Of a DNA stretch of 64,000 nucleotides, positions 8,045-18,352 are shown piece by piece. The notes beneath the pieces are model-generated. The model saw only the letters and a program-made list of their open reading frames with translations, had not been told where the DNA came from and did no database searches. The DNA is from Kitasatospora phosalacinea (GTDB lineage Bacteria; Actinomycetota; Actinomycetes; Streptomycetales; Streptomycetaceae), in the NCBI RefSeq assembly GCF_030268885.1, contig NZ_BSSA01000007.1:239558-303557 (forward strand). Direction: 5' to 3'. The position numbers and the translations under genes are program-made. Position 1 is the stretch's first letter. Every line of letters starts with the position of its first letter.

Positions 8045-8542
8045 TCAGCGCGGGGTGGCGGCCGTCCCGCGCGGGTGCTCGGGGTCGTCGTGGTCGTCCG
8101 GGAGCTTGCAGACGTGCTGCAGCCACAGCGCCACCGCGATCACCGCCGCGCCCGCCAGCACCGCGAACAGCGCGGTCTGCGCCTGCGCCCGGCGGGCCGC
8201 GACGTCCAGCGAGCCGAGCAGGAACACCCCGACGCCCGCGTAGATCCCGGTCACCACCGCGGAGACCAGGGCACTGGCCTGCCCCAGCACCAGCGCCCGG
8301 GCCGCGTGCAGCGGGTCCACCCCCTTGGCGCCCGGCTGCCGCTCCCGCACCGCCTTCAGCCGGGAGCGCAGCGAGACCGTCGCGGCCAGCAGCACCACGG
8401 CGACCGCCGCCAGCACGTACGGCGCATAGGCGGGCACCCCGGGCAGCGTGCCCAGCGAGTCCCACAGCCGGGCCCCGCCCCAGGACAGCAGCCCCGTGAT
8501 CGCGGTGATGCCGAGCAGCAGGCGGAGACGGAGCGGCTTCAC
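8045..8542 (-). CDS. DUF3180 family membrane protein
   Basis: 165 residues with four hydrophobic segments (about 5-25, 38-56, 88-108 and 122-142), a conserved PLHAARALVLGQASALVSAVVTG-type motif (about 76-98) and a hydrophilic C-terminal tail rich in Asp/His. This matches the actinobacterial DUF3180 family, which is regularly found next to folK. Function is unknown. The GTG start at 8542 has GGAAGG upstream. It follows folK on the same strand, 107 bases apart. Confidence 0.85.
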   Translation of the reverse strand: MKPLRLRLLLGITAITGLLSWGGARLWDSLGTLPGVPAYAPYVLAAVAVVLLAATVSLRSRLKAVRERQPGAKGVDPLHAARALVLGQASALVSAVVTGIYAGVGVFLLGSLDVAARRAQAQTALFAVLAGAAVIAVALWLQHVCKLPDDHDDPEHPRGTAATPR

Positions 8543-8649
8543 GCGGACGGGCTTCCTTCCAGTGGTTCGACGGCGGGCGCTAGGCCACCGTACCGGCCCG
8601 GCCGCGCCCCCAGGGAGCTACGCCCGCGTGCGCCCGGAAGTTCCCGGAC

Positions 8650-9249
8650 TCACTCCGGCAGCCGCAGCTGCAGGTCGGCGCGGAGCCGCACGCCCTGCGC
8701 CGCGGCGCCGCCGAGGCCCGCCAGCAGCTCGGCGACCGGCCCGTGGCCCGGCACCTCGGCCGCCGGGTCGGCGTCCTGCCAGGGGGCCAGCACGAACGCC
8801 CGCTCGTGGGCCCGCGGGTGGGGCAGCGTCAGGTGCGGGTCGTCGCTGGTGACGCCCTCGTAGGCGAGCACGTCGACGTCCAGGGTGCGCGGCCCCCAGC
8901 GCACCTCGCGGACCCGGCCGAACGCGTCCTCCACCGCGTTGGCCCGCTCCAGCAGGTCCTGCGGGGGCAGCGAGGTGCGCAGCACCGCGACGGCGTTGAA
9001 GTAGCTCGGCTGGTTCTCGGGGCCGCCCACGGCGTCCGTCTCGTACACCCCGGACAGCGCGGTCACCCGCACCCCCGGGGTGTCCTCCAGGGCGTCCACG
9101 GCGCCCTGGAGGGTCTCCAGGCGGTTGCCCAGGTTGCTGCCCAGGGCGACGGCGGCGGTCCGGGAGTCGTGCAGGGTGGACTCCACGCGGTCCACCCTGC
9201 CCTGCAGGTCGAACGTGGTCGGCGTGGCGGTCGGGTCGGTCGTGGCCAA
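8650..9249 (-). CDS. folK: 2-amino-4-hydroxy-6-hydroxymethyldihydropteridine pyrophosphokinase
   Basis: 199 residues. AVALGSNLGNR, GPRTLDVDVLAYEG and LTLPHPRAHERAFVLAPW are the canonical HPPK motifs for pterin and ATP/Mg2+ binding. The enzyme pyrophosphorylates 6-hydroxymethyl-7,8-dihydropterin in folate synthesis. The frame runs on upstream through folB, but TTG 9249 is preceded by GAGGGA at a good distance. An N-terminal extension of about 38 residues before the HPPK fold is retained with this start. It follows folB by 35 bases, consistent with one operon folP-NTF2-folB-folK. Confidence 0.93.
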   Translation of the reverse strand: MATTDPTATPTTFDLQGRVDRVESTLHDSRTAAVALGSNLGNRLETLQGAVDALEDTPGVRVTALSGVYETDAVGGPENQPSYFNAVAVLRTSLPPQDLLERANAVEDAFGRVREVRWGPRTLDVDVLAYEGVTSDDPHLTLPHPRAHERAFVLAPWQDADPAAEVPGHGPVAELLAGLGGAAAQGVRLRADLQLRLPE

Positions 9250-9284
9250 TGGAGTTCCCTCTGCTCGGGCTCCACCGGGCGCGG

Positions 9285-9656
9285 TCAGGCGCGGCCCCGG
9301 CGGATCGTGATGGTGACGTCGTCGAACGGGACGGTGATCGGGGCGTCCGGCTTGTGCACGGTGACCTCGACCTCCTCGACCACCTCGTGGCGCAGGCACT
9401 GGTCGGCGATCCGCTGGGCCAGCGTCTCGATCAGGTCGACCGGGTCGCCCGCGATCACCGCGGTGACCTCCTCCGCGATCACGCCGTAGTGCGCGGTGCG
9501 GGTCAGGTCGTCCCCCGTGGCGGCCGGGCGGGTGTCGAGGAACAGCACCAGGTCGACCACGAAGGTCTGCCCCTCGATCCGCTCGCGCTCGAAGACGCCG
9601 TGGTGGCCGCGGGCACGGAGCCCGCGCAGGGTGACGCGGTCCAGCAAAAGAATCAC
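9285..9656 (-). CDS. folB: dihydroneopterin aldolase
   Basis: 123 residues. LDRVTLRGLRARGHHGVFE, GQTFVVDLVLFLDTRPA, TAHYGVIAEEV, DLIETLAQRIADQCL and EVTVHKPDAPI are diagnostic FolB segments. The active-site Glu lies in HGVFERE and the Lys in HKP. The product removes glycolaldehyde from dihydroneopterin. The frame is open upstream to 9809, but only GTG 9656 (or TTG 9647) gives the normal length. GGGAG lies just upstream of GTG with short spacing. Confidence 0.9.
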   Translation of the reverse strand: MILLLDRVTLRGLRARGHHGVFERERIEGQTFVVDLVLFLDTRPAATGDDLTRTAHYGVIAEEVTAVIAGDPVDLIETLAQRIADQCLRHEVVEEVEVTVHKPDAPITVPFDDVTITIRRGRA

Positions 9657-9822
9657 TGCTCCCAGCTGTCGGCCCCGCCCGGAGCGGGCGGGGACCGGCG
9701 GGCACCGTCGCCCGCCGCCCCTCGAATCTACCTTCGAGCACCGACCGCCAGGGACCGCCTCCCCGGCCGCCCACCCGATCGGACCGGCCACCGCGGCCCT
9801 TGACGCCACCGCCCCGGCGGCG

Positions 9823-10326
9823 CTACTCGTCCTCGTCCTCGTCCTCGTCGTCCCCGCTGGTGAGCACCGGCGACCCGTGGTGCGACCACAGCTTCCACCC
9901 GTCCGCCGTCCGCCGGAACAGGTTCGTCGAGACCACCTTGCCGCCCACCAGCGGCCCCAGCTCGCCCTCCTCCTCCGGCTCGCCGCCGGACAGGATGTTC
10001 TCGGTGCAGGTCACCAGGGCCGAGTCGCCCCGGACGTCCACCTCGACGTCGGTCAGGAAGAACTGGATGTACTCGGTGTTCGCCATGATCAGCATGTACG
10101 AGCGGGTCACCTGGGCCCGGCCGATCAGCGCCGGCCAGCCCGGGTGCACGCAGTACACCCCGCTCTTGTCGTCGGCCTCGTCCGCACCCAGCCAGATCGA
10201 CTCGACGGCCTCCAGGTCGCCGTTCTCCAGCGCCTCGTACAGCGCCTGGTTGACGGCCAGCACCGCCTCCTGGTCCGGCTCCAGCGCCGCCGCCCGGTCG
10301 TTGCCACCGCTCATCGCTTCCGCCAC
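9823..10326 (-). CDS. SnoaL/NTF2-like fold protein encoded in the folate operon
   Basis: 167 residues. AVNQALYEALENGDLEAVESIWL (about 25-47), VCVHPGWPALIGRAQVTRSY-like and WKLWSHHGSPVL segments fit the small cone-shaped NTF2/SnoaL fold. A run of nine alternating Asp/Glu closes the protein. GTG 10326 begins directly after the folP stop (10329-10331), with AGGGGG inside the end of folP as ribosome binding site, so translation is probably coupled to folP. A ligand or enzymatic role is not evident. The genomic position suggests a folate-linked task. Confidence 0.82.
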   Translation of the reverse strand: MAEAMSGGNDRAAALEPDQEAVLAVNQALYEALENGDLEAVESIWLGADEADDKSGVYCVHPGWPALIGRAQVTRSYMLIMANTEYIQFFLTDVEVDVRGDSALVTCTENILSGGEPEEEGELGPLVGGKVVSTNLFRRTADGWKLWSHHGSPVLTSGDDEDEDEDE

Positions 10327-10328
10327 GT

Positions 10329-11186
10329 CTACCCCCTCTGCGCCGCCTGCTCCCAGGCCGCGACGACTCGTACGGCGTCAGCCGTGCCGGACACGTCATG
10401 CACCCGAACCGCCCAGGCACCCGCCTTCGCCGACAGCACCGAGACCGCCGCCGTGGCGTCGTCCCGCTGCCGCGCCGGGCGCAGCTCCCCGGTTTCCGGG
10501 TTGGCCAGCAGCGTACCCAGGAAGCGCTTGCGCGAAGCCGCCACCAGCACCGGCCGTCCCAGCGCGGTCAGCGCGTCCAGCCGGCCCAGCAGCGCCCAGT
10601 TGTGCGCGCCGGTCTTGGCGAAGCCCAGGCCGGGGTCGAGGATCAGCTGCTCCTCCTTCACCCCCGCGGCCAGCAGCTCCTCCACCCGGACGGTCAGCTC
10701 CCGCACCACGTCCGCGACCACGTCCTCGTACACCGCCAGGGAGTCCATGTCCGCCGACTGGCCGCGCCAGTGCATCACCACGAACGGCGCGCCGGTCCGG
10801 GCGACCACCTCGGCCATCGCGGGGTCGGCGAGTCCGCCGGACACGTCGTTGACCACCCGGGCGCCCGCGGCGACGGCCGCCGCCGCGACGCTCGCCCGCA
10901 TGGTGTCCACCGACACCACCACCCCGGCCCGGGCCAGCTCGGTGACCACCGGCACGACCCGGCGCAGCTCCTCCGCCTCGGTCACCCGCACCGCTCCCGG
11001 CCGGGTCGACTCCCCGCCCACGTCCACCAGGTCCGCCCCGCGCGCCACCAGGTCCAGCCCGTGCGCGACCGCCTTCGCCGGGTCCAGCCACATCCCCCCG
11101 TCCGAGAACGAGTCCGGCGTGACGTTGACCACCCCCATCACCGCGCAGCGCTCAAGGACGGGCAGACCGGGGACGTTCTCGCTCAT
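10329..11186 (-). CDS. folP: dihydropteroate synthase
   Basis: 285 residues. MGVVNVTPDSFSDGG, VDVGGESTRPGA, VSVDTMRASV, VNDVSGG, LILDPGLGFAKT and VAASRKRFLG are the DHPS signatures for pterin, pyrophosphate and p-aminobenzoate binding. It condenses p-aminobenzoate with hydroxymethyldihydropterin pyrophosphate and is the classic sulfonamide target. ATG 11186 was chosen because a GATAAT -10 box ends exactly 7 bases upstream (leaderless). ATG 11195 is an in-frame alternative. The apparent 820-codon frame continuing upstream is non-coding read-through over the neighbouring gene. Confidence 0.94.
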   Translation of the reverse strand: MSENVPGLPVLERCAVMGVVNVTPDSFSDGGMWLDPAKAVAHGLDLVARGADLVDVGGESTRPGAVRVTEAEELRRVVPVVTELARAGVVVSVDTMRASVAAAAVAAGARVVNDVSGGLADPAMAEVVARTGAPFVVMHWRGQSADMDSLAVYEDVVADVVRELTVRVEELLAAGVKEEQLILDPGLGFAKTGAHNWALLGRLDALTALGRPVLVAASRKRFLGTLLANPETGELRPARQRDDATAAVSVLSAKAGAWAVRVHDVSGTADAVRVVAAWEQAAQRG

Positions 11187-11193
11187 GCGTCCC

Positions 11194-11199
11194 ATTATC
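11194..11199 (-). promoter_or_regulatory. -10 element of the folate operon, leaderless
   Basis: GATAAT on the minus strand ends 7 bases before ATG 11186 of folP. Confidence 0.55.
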
Positions 11200-11226
11200 G
11201 GCGCACGGCCGGGAACGGACCGAACG

Positions 11227-11267
11227 CCGGACGGGAGGGTGCGCCGGGGACGCACCCTCCCGTCCGG
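11227..11267 (-). terminator. terminator of the lysyltransferase-type gene
   Basis: A 17-base-pair perfect stem (11227-11243 with 11251-11267) with a 7-base loop begins 2 bases after the stop codon of the upstream minus-strand gene and precedes the folP promoter. Confidence 0.85.
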
Positions 11268-11269
11268 GA

Positions 11270-13111
11270 CTACGCCGCCTTGTCGAGCTGCGCCGCGGGC
11301 TCCTGCATGAGCCCCTGCCGCTGCCGCTTGCGCCCGAACCGGGGCATGCCCAGCGTGATGAACGCCTCCGCCTGCATCGCGGCGAAGCCGATCCGCGGGA
11401 GGTCGCGGGTGTGCTGGTAGACCAGGAAGCGCGGCTCCCAGCTGGGCTGGAACTTCGCGTTGAACTTGTACAGCGACTCGATCTGGAACCAGCGCGACAG
11501 GAACACCAGCAGTCCGCGCCAGGCCCGCAGCACCGGCCCGGCACCGATCCGCTCGCCGCGGGCCAGGGCCGAGCGGAACATCGCGAAGTTCAGCGAGACC
11601 CGGCGCACGCCCATCGCCCCGACCTCCTGGAGGGCGGCGACGATCAGCAGCTCGTTGAGGCCCGGGTCGGCCTCCCGGTCGCGGCGCATGAGCTCCAGCG
11701 AGATGCCGTCCTCGCCCCACGGGACGAAGTGCAGCACCGCCTTCAGGTCGTCGCCCGGCCCGGCGGCCTCCCCCTCCTCGGGGGCCTTGTGCGCGGTGAC
11801 GACCACGCAGTCGTCGTCGCCCGGGTCGCCGAAGCGGCCGAGCGCCATGGAGAAGCCGCGCTCGGTGTCGGTGCCGCGCCAGCGGGCGGCCGCGTCGCCG
11901 ATCCGGCGCTTCTCGTCGAGGGTGAGGTCGCCGACCCGGCGGACCTGGCAGGAGTAGCCGTTGCGCTCGATCCGCTTGACCATCTGGCGGACGTTGCGCA
12001 TGGCGCGGCCGGAGAGCGAGAAGGTGGCGGTGTCGACGATGGCCTCGTCGCCGAGTTCGAGGGCGTCCAGCCCGGCCTCCCGGGTCCACACCTCGCCGCC
12101 GACCTCGGAGCAGCCCATCACGGCGGGCACCCAGGCGTGCTCGCGGGCGGTCGCCATGAAGACCTTGATCGCGCCGGGCCAGGCCTCGACGTCGCCGACC
12201 GGGTCGCCGGAGGCCAGCATCACGCCGGAGACCACCCGGTAGGAGATCGCGGCCTTGCCGGTGGGCGAGAACAGCACGCTCTTGTCGCGGCGCAGCGCGA
12301 AGTAGCCGAGCGAGTCGCGCCTGCCGTGCCGGGCGAGCAGTTCGCGCACCCGCAGCTCGTCCTCGGGGGTGAGCTCGGGCTCGGGCTTCTCGGGGCGCAG
12401 CGCCAGGTACGCGGTGGTGAGGGCGGTGACCAGGCCGAGCGCGCCGAGCGAGTAGCCGACCAGGTCGCCGATCCGGTCGGAGGTGTAGTGGATCGGGCCC
12501 TCGAAGCCGAACAGGCCGTAGCCGACGTGCTCCAGCCGCTGGAACAGCGAGGGGTCGCCGAGCTCGGCCTTCCAGCGGACCGAGACGATGACCAGGCCGA
12601 GCAGCACCGAGACGATGCCGAGCACCACGAAGTTGAGCACGGCGCGCCAGCGGGTGCGCGGGTCGGCCTTGGCGTAGAACTCGCGCCGGTGGACCAGCAT
12701 CACGGCGAGCAGCGCGAGCGAGATCGCGGCCTGCCCGAACTGGTGCCAGCGCAGCAGGTGCAGCGCCGCGCCGACCGGCAGCAGCACGCACACGGCCCGC
12801 CAGGCGCGTGCCTTGCGGCGGCGCAGGGCGTGCGCGAGCAGCACCAGCAGCATGCCGACCATCAGGGTGCCGGCGGCGGCCAGCGAGGTGGTGCCGCCGG
12901 GGAGCTGACCGGCCCAGACGTGCATCTTGGTGAGCCGCAGCTTGGGGAAGACCGCGCAGGCGATGTCGATCAGGCCGATGGCCAGGCAGGCGTAGCCGAC
13001 CGCTCCCGGCAGCCAGGGTCGCGGCACCGCGGCGGCCTGGTCGCGGAGCGCCTGCAGACCCCGGGGACGGGGTTCGTCGGTGGTGGTCTCAGCGGACACG
13101 GGAGCGCTCAT
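11270..13111 (-). CDS. phosphatidylglycerol lysyltransferase-domain membrane protein (MprF/LysX-like)
   Basis: 613 residues. The N-terminal half has about six transmembrane helices (within 30-250). The C-terminal half (about 265-600) is the DUF2156 GNAT-like catalytic domain, with SPTGKAAISYRVVSGVMLASGDP, MRNVRQMVKRIERNGY, GISLELMRRD and SLNFAMFRSALARG. In MprF proteins this domain transfers an amino acid from aminoacyl-tRNA to phosphatidylglycerol, changing membrane charge. The fused lysyl-tRNA synthetase of mycobacterial LysX is absent, so tRNA must come from the general pool. ATG 13111 lacks a strong ribosome binding site and overlaps the end of a small upstream ORF. Confidence 0.85.
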   Translation of the reverse strand: MSAPVSAETTTDEPRPRGLQALRDQAAAVPRPWLPGAVGYACLAIGLIDIACAVFPKLRLTKMHVWAGQLPGGTTSLAAAGTLMVGMLLVLLAHALRRRKARAWRAVCVLLPVGAALHLLRWHQFGQAAISLALLAVMLVHRREFYAKADPRTRWRAVLNFVVLGIVSVLLGLVIVSVRWKAELGDPSLFQRLEHVGYGLFGFEGPIHYTSDRIGDLVGYSLGALGLVTALTTAYLALRPEKPEPELTPEDELRVRELLARHGRRDSLGYFALRRDKSVLFSPTGKAAISYRVVSGVMLASGDPVGDVEAWPGAIKVFMATAREHAWVPAVMGCSEVGGEVWTREAGLDALELGDEAIVDTATFSLSGRAMRNVRQMVKRIERNGYSCQVRRVGDLTLDEKRRIGDAAARWRGTDTERGFSMALGRFGDPGDDDCVVVTAHKAPEEGEAAGPGDDLKAVLHFVPWGEDGISLELMRRDREADPGLNELLIVAALQEVGAMGVRRVSLNFAMFRSALARGERIGAGPVLRAWRGLLVFLSRWFQIESLYKFNAKFQPSWEPRFLVYQHTRDLPRIGFAAMQAEAFITLGMPRFGRKRQRQGLMQEPAAQLDKAA

Positions 13112-13181
13112 GAGAACTCAGCCTAGAGGCACCGGGGCGCTGTGCGCGCACTCCGGGAACGGGTGCGTGACGGACCTTCAT
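13089..13181 (-). CDS. possible 30-codon upstream ORF overlapping the lysyltransferase start
   Basis: A frame of 30 codons starts at ATG 13181, 7 bases after AAGGA, one of the better ribosome binding sites nearby. It ends with TGA at 13089-13091, inside the following gene (start 13111) in another frame. The predicted peptide has seven Arg and one Lys. Third-position GC is only about two thirds, well below normal genes here. It may couple translation of the downstream gene, which has a weak site of its own, or it may be fortuitous. Confidence 0.35.
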   Translation of the reverse strand: MKVRHAPVPGVRAQRPGASRLSSHERSRVR

Positions 13182-13502
13182 GACAGTTCCTTTTTCTGGC
13201 AATCCGCACGTCAAGTGCGGTCCACGGAGCGGTATGGGCCGCTCTTCCGGAGCCCCGGTCGAACGGTTGCGCTCGTCGGTCCGGGGGACGCGGCACCGCT
13301 GCCGCACCCGCACCCGTGGCCGCCTCTCCGGCGGTTCGGCGCGTCTCCCCCCGGTGGACGCCGCGTTCCACTGCGTCGGTTCCCCGGCACGGGAGCCACT
13401 CGTTCGCACGGATTTCCGACGCCCGGTCAGAGTACCCCGGCTCGCCGCCGACGGGCCGTCAGATGACGATGGCGTGGCCGAAGTCGAGGAGGACCGGAAG
13501 GC
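13182..13502. other. divergent intergenic region, about 320 bases
   Basis: I see no gene here. A perfect 6-base-pair inverted repeat CCGCAC-N5-GTGCGG (13204-13220) has TTGAC on the minus strand as its spacer, so it may be an operator over a -35 element. The region just after it (13186-13202) is the most AT-rich part. GGAAGG at 13495-13500 is the ribosome binding site of the esterase gene. Confidence 0.45.
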
Positions 13503-14684
13503 ATGGAGCTGACCAGCCGGACACTGGTGTACGCGCTGGCCGCGGTGGCCGCGGCCGCCCTGCTCGGCACCCTCTGGCTGTGGCCCAGACTGGCCCGGCA
13601 GCGCCCGCTGCCGGTGCTGGGGCGACTCGGGCTGCTGCTGGTGACCCAGGCGGCGGCGCTGGCGGTGCTGCTGCTGTCGGTGAACAACGCGTACGGCTTC
13701 TACAGCTCCTGGAACGACCTGCTGCGCCCCGGCGGCGCCCCGCTGGCGCTGGTCGCGGCGAAGTCCCCGGGCGCCGCCCCGGAGACCGGGAAGCTGGTGG
13801 TGCCGACCGACGAGGGCGGGCTGGAGACGGTCAGGGACGTGCTGCCCGCGGGCACCCCGGAGGAGGTCGGCCGGGTCGACTCGGTGCGGATCACCGGCAC
13901 CGCCTCCGGCCTGTCCGACCAGGTGTTCGTCTACCTGCCGCCGGAGTACTTCAACCCGCGCTACGCCCGCGAGCGCTTCCCGGTGCTGCTGGCCCTGGCC
14001 GGCTACCCGGGCCCGTCGCTGCACCTGGTCGAGGGGCTGCGGCTGCCGCAGACCGCGTCGGAGCTGCAGCGCAGCGGGGAGATGGCGCCGACCGTGATCG
14101 TGATGGCCCGCCCCACCGTCGCCCCGCCGCGCAACACCGAGTGCGTGGACGTCCCGGGCGGGCCGCAGGCGGAGACCTGGTTCGCCGCGGACGTCCCGGC
14201 GGCGCTGCGCTCGGCGTACCGGGTCAGCCGGTCGGCCGGGTCCTGGGGGGTGTTCGGCTACTCCACCGGCGGGTCCTGTGCGCTGCGGCTGGCGATGCGG
14301 CACCCGGACACGTACCGGAACGCGGCCGGGATGCACGCCGACTACACGGTGCCGAACGACCGCTGGACGGACGGCGACCTGTTCCAGGGCGACCGGGCGG
14401 CCGCCCAGCAGTCCGACCTGGACTGGCGGCTGAAGAACCTGCCCGCGCCGCGGGCCGAGCTGCTGCTGGTCTCCACCCGGGCCGAGGACGACTTCCCGGC
14501 CACCCAGCGGTTCCTGGCCGACGCCCAGCAGGTGTCGGCGGCCCACCCGGAGCTGCAGGTCGACTCGATCTTCCTGCCCGACGGCGGCCACTCCTTCGAG
14601 ACCTGGCGCCGCGAGCTGCCCGCCACCCTGGAGTGGCTCAGCGACCACCTCGACCCGCCGCCGGACCGCGAGCCGCGCGGCTGA
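13503..14684 (+). CDS. membrane-anchored alpha/beta hydrolase, esterase D / antigen 85-like
   Basis: 393 residues. Two transmembrane helices at about 6-28 and 42-62 are followed by an extracytoplasmic esterase domain. QVFVYLPPEYFN (about 139-150) is the esterase-family entry motif, GYSTGG (about 256-261) holds the nucleophile Ser, RAEDDFP a possible acid and DGGHSFETW the catalytic His. The family includes mycolyltransferases and S-formylglutathione hydrolases. The membrane anchor favours an envelope substrate. A clear GGAAGG precedes ATG 13503. A strong terminator follows. Confidence 0.85.
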   Translation: MELTSRTLVYALAAVAAAALLGTLWLWPRLARQRPLPVLGRLGLLLVTQAAALAVLLLSVNNAYGFYSSWNDLLRPGGAPLALVAAKSPGAAPETGKLVVPTDEGGLETVRDVLPAGTPEEVGRVDSVRITGTASGLSDQVFVYLPPEYFNPRYARERFPVLLALAGYPGPSLHLVEGLRLPQTASELQRSGEMAPTVIVMARPTVAPPRNTECVDVPGGPQAETWFAADVPAALRSAYRVSRSAGSWGVFGYSTGGSCALRLAMRHPDTYRNAAGMHADYTVPNDRWTDGDLFQGDRAAAQQSDLDWRLKNLPAPRAELLLVSTRAEDDFPATQRFLADAQQVSAAHPELQVDSIFLPDGGHSFETWRRELPATLEWLSDHLDPPPDREPRG

Positions 14685-14690
14685 GGACGC

Positions 14691-14724
14691 GCTGGGGCGC
14701 CGCCCGGACGGGCGGCGCCCCAGC
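14691..14724. terminator. bidirectional terminator between the esterase gene and folE
   Basis: GCTGGGGCGCCGCCCG (14691-14706) and its perfect complement (14709-14724) form a 15-16 base-pair stem in the gap between convergent genes. Confidence 0.85.
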
Positions 14725-14741
14725 GGCGGACCGACGCGGCG

Positions 14742-15350
14742 TCAGCGGCCGCCGATGATCAGGCTCATCGCCTCGTTGCGGGTGGCCGGGTCGCGCAGCT
14801 GGCCGCGGACGGCGGAGGTGATGGTCTTCGCCCCGGGCTTGCGGATGCCGCGCATCGACATGCACATGTGCTCGCACTCGATCACCACGATGGCGCCGCG
14901 CGGCTCCAGGATCCGCATCAGCGCGTCCGCGACCTGGCTGGTCAGCCGCTCCTGCACCTGCGGGCGGCGGGCGTACACGTCGACCAGCCGGGCCAGCTTG
15001 GACAGGCCGGTGATCTTGCCGCTGGTGGACGGGATGTAGCCGACGTGCGCGACGCCGCGGAACGGGACGAGGTGGTGCTCGCAGGTGGAGTACACCTCGA
15101 TGTCCTTGACCAGCACCATCTCGTCGTGGCCCAGGTCGAAGGTGGTGGTCAGCACGTCCTCCGGCTGCTGCCACAGGCCGGCGAATATCTCCCGGTAGGC
15201 GCGGGCCACCCGGGCCGGGGTCTCCAGCAGGCCCTCGCGGTCCGGGTCCTCCCCGACGGCGAACAGCAGCTCGCGGACGGCGTTCTCGGCCCGCTTCTGG
15301 TCGAACTCGCGGACGGGGTGGTCACCGTCGAGCGTCACCGGATCGATCAT
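14742..15350 (-). CDS. folE: GTP cyclohydrolase I
   Basis: 202 residues, the normal length. [76 protein letters not shown] and [17 protein letters not shown] are diagnostic (the first and third motifs continue beyond 20 residues and are given by their key parts: DREGLLETP and [19 protein letters not shown]). Cys in CEHH and in CEHMCM bind the catalytic zinc. It makes dihydroneopterin triphosphate, the first step of folate synthesis. It lies after ftsH on the same strand, separated by 124 bases with a hairpin. Confidence 0.96.
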   Translation of the reverse strand: MIDPVTLDGDHPVREFDQKRAENAVRELLFAVGEDPDREGLLETPARVARAYREIFAGLWQQPEDVLTTTFDLGHDEMVLVKDIEVYSTCEHHLVPFRGVAHVGYIPSTSGKITGLSKLARLVDVYARRPQVQERLTSQVADALMRILEPRGAIVVIECEHMCMSMRGIRKPGAKTITSAVRGQLRDPATRNEAMSLIIGGR

Positions 15351-15407
15351 GCGTGCCTCGCTGCTCGTCAGTCGGGAGGATCCCGGTCAAGAGGGTCGGT
15401 GCAGCAC

Positions 15408-15451
15408 GGATGCCGCGCCTCCAGGGTACAAACCCGGGAAACGCGGCATCC
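15408..15451 (-). terminator. imperfect two-part hairpin between ftsH and folE
   Basis: GGATGCCGCG (15408-15417) and CGCGGCATCC (15442-15451) form a perfect 10-base-pair outer stem. Inside, GGGT/ACCC (15424-15427 with 15432-15435) can pair over an ACAA loop. It may terminate or attenuate ftsH transcription before folE. Confidence 0.55.
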
Positions 15452-15474
15452 ATTCCGAACGGATATTCGGTCGC

Positions 15475-17516
<2,042 letters not shown>

Positions 17517-17517
<1 letters not shown>

Positions 17518-17548
17518 CCATGCGGGGCGTCACCGCCCCGTCCCTCCT
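17517..17548 (-). promoter_or_regulatory. ftsH ribosome binding site separated from ATG by a hairpin
   Basis: AGGAGG (17548-17543) is 25 bases before ATG 17517. Between them CGGGGCG and CGCCCCG (17540-17534 with 17529-17523) form a perfect 7-base-pair stem capped by a GTGA tetraloop of the stable GNRA class. Folding it out leaves 2+5 bases, an ideal 7-base spacing. No other purine-rich site precedes the forced start. Confidence 0.65.
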
Positions 17549-17739
17549 GCCAGTTCAACGGGCGCTGCTCGGCTTGGGGCCTCGGCGCATCCGATATGTG
17601 CTCGTAAGACGAGCGTTTGATGGGACCGTACCGCAGCGGACCCCGCTACCGGCGGGATCGCACCACGGTGCGGACTATTTTCCTACCCCCGCACAACGGG
17701 CGGGAACGGTGCCCTGTTCCCACCCGTCGCCCGAACGGT

Positions 17740-18294
17740 TCAGCCGCCGTACACGTGCGGCGCGAGCGTGCCGATGAACGGCAGGTTGCGCAGCTTCTCC
17801 GCGTAGTCCAGGCCGTAGCCGACCACGAACTCGTTGGGGATGTCGAAGCCGACGTACTCGACGTCGATCTCCACCTTGGCGGCGTCCGGCTTGCGCAGCA
17901 GGGTGCACACCTTCAGCGAGGCCGGGCCGCGCGAGCCCAGGTTGCCGAGCAGCCAGGACAGCGTCAGGCCGGAGTCGATGATGTCCTCGACGATCAGCAC
18001 GTCCTTGCCCGCGATGTCGGTGTCCAGGTCCTTGAGGATCCGCACCACGCCGGAGGACTTGGTGCCCATCCCGTACGAGGAGACCGCCATCCAGTCCATG
18101 GTGACCTGGCTGTGCAGGGCCCGGGCCAGGTCCGCCATCACCATGACGGCGCCCTTGAGGACGCCGACCAGCAGGAGGTCCTTCCCGGCGTAGTCCTGGT
18201 CGATCCGCGCGGCCAGCTCCACCAGCTTGGCGTCGATCTCGTCCTTGCTGATGAGCACCTTCGCGAGGTCTGCGCCCATGTCGTTCTGGTCCAC
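17740..18294 (-). CDS. hpt: hypoxanthine-guanine phosphoribosyltransferase
   Basis: 184 residues. [54 protein letters not shown] (the PRPP-binding loop) and [19 protein letters not shown] are classic bacterial HPRT motifs. It salvages hypoxanthine and guanine to IMP and GMP. GTG 18294 is chosen because GAGGA lies 10 bases upstream. ATG 18279 is an in-frame alternative. It sits 58 bases downstream of tilS on the same strand, the conserved tilS-hpt-ftsH order of many bacteria. Confidence 0.95.
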   Translation of the reverse strand: MDQNDMGADLAKVLISKDEIDAKLVELAARIDQDYAGKDLLLVGVLKGAVMVMADLARALHSQVTMDWMAVSSYGMGTKSSGVVRILKDLDTDIAGKDVLIVEDIIDSGLTLSWLLGNLGSRGPASLKVCTLLRKPDAAKVEIDVEYVGFDIPNEFVVGYGLDYAEKLRNLPFIGTLAPHVYGG

Positions 18295-18352
18295 CGGGGA
18301 TACGTCCTCAAACGTTCGGGGTCTGGGTTCGGCGGCGGCGGTACGACTGTGC

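Noticed and set aside
10329..12791. An 820-residue minus-strand protein fusing dihydropteroate synthase to an unknown N-terminus
   Set aside because: The upstream part is an out-of-frame shadow of the lysyltransferase-type gene, a strong terminator lies between them, and folP has its own promoter and start.
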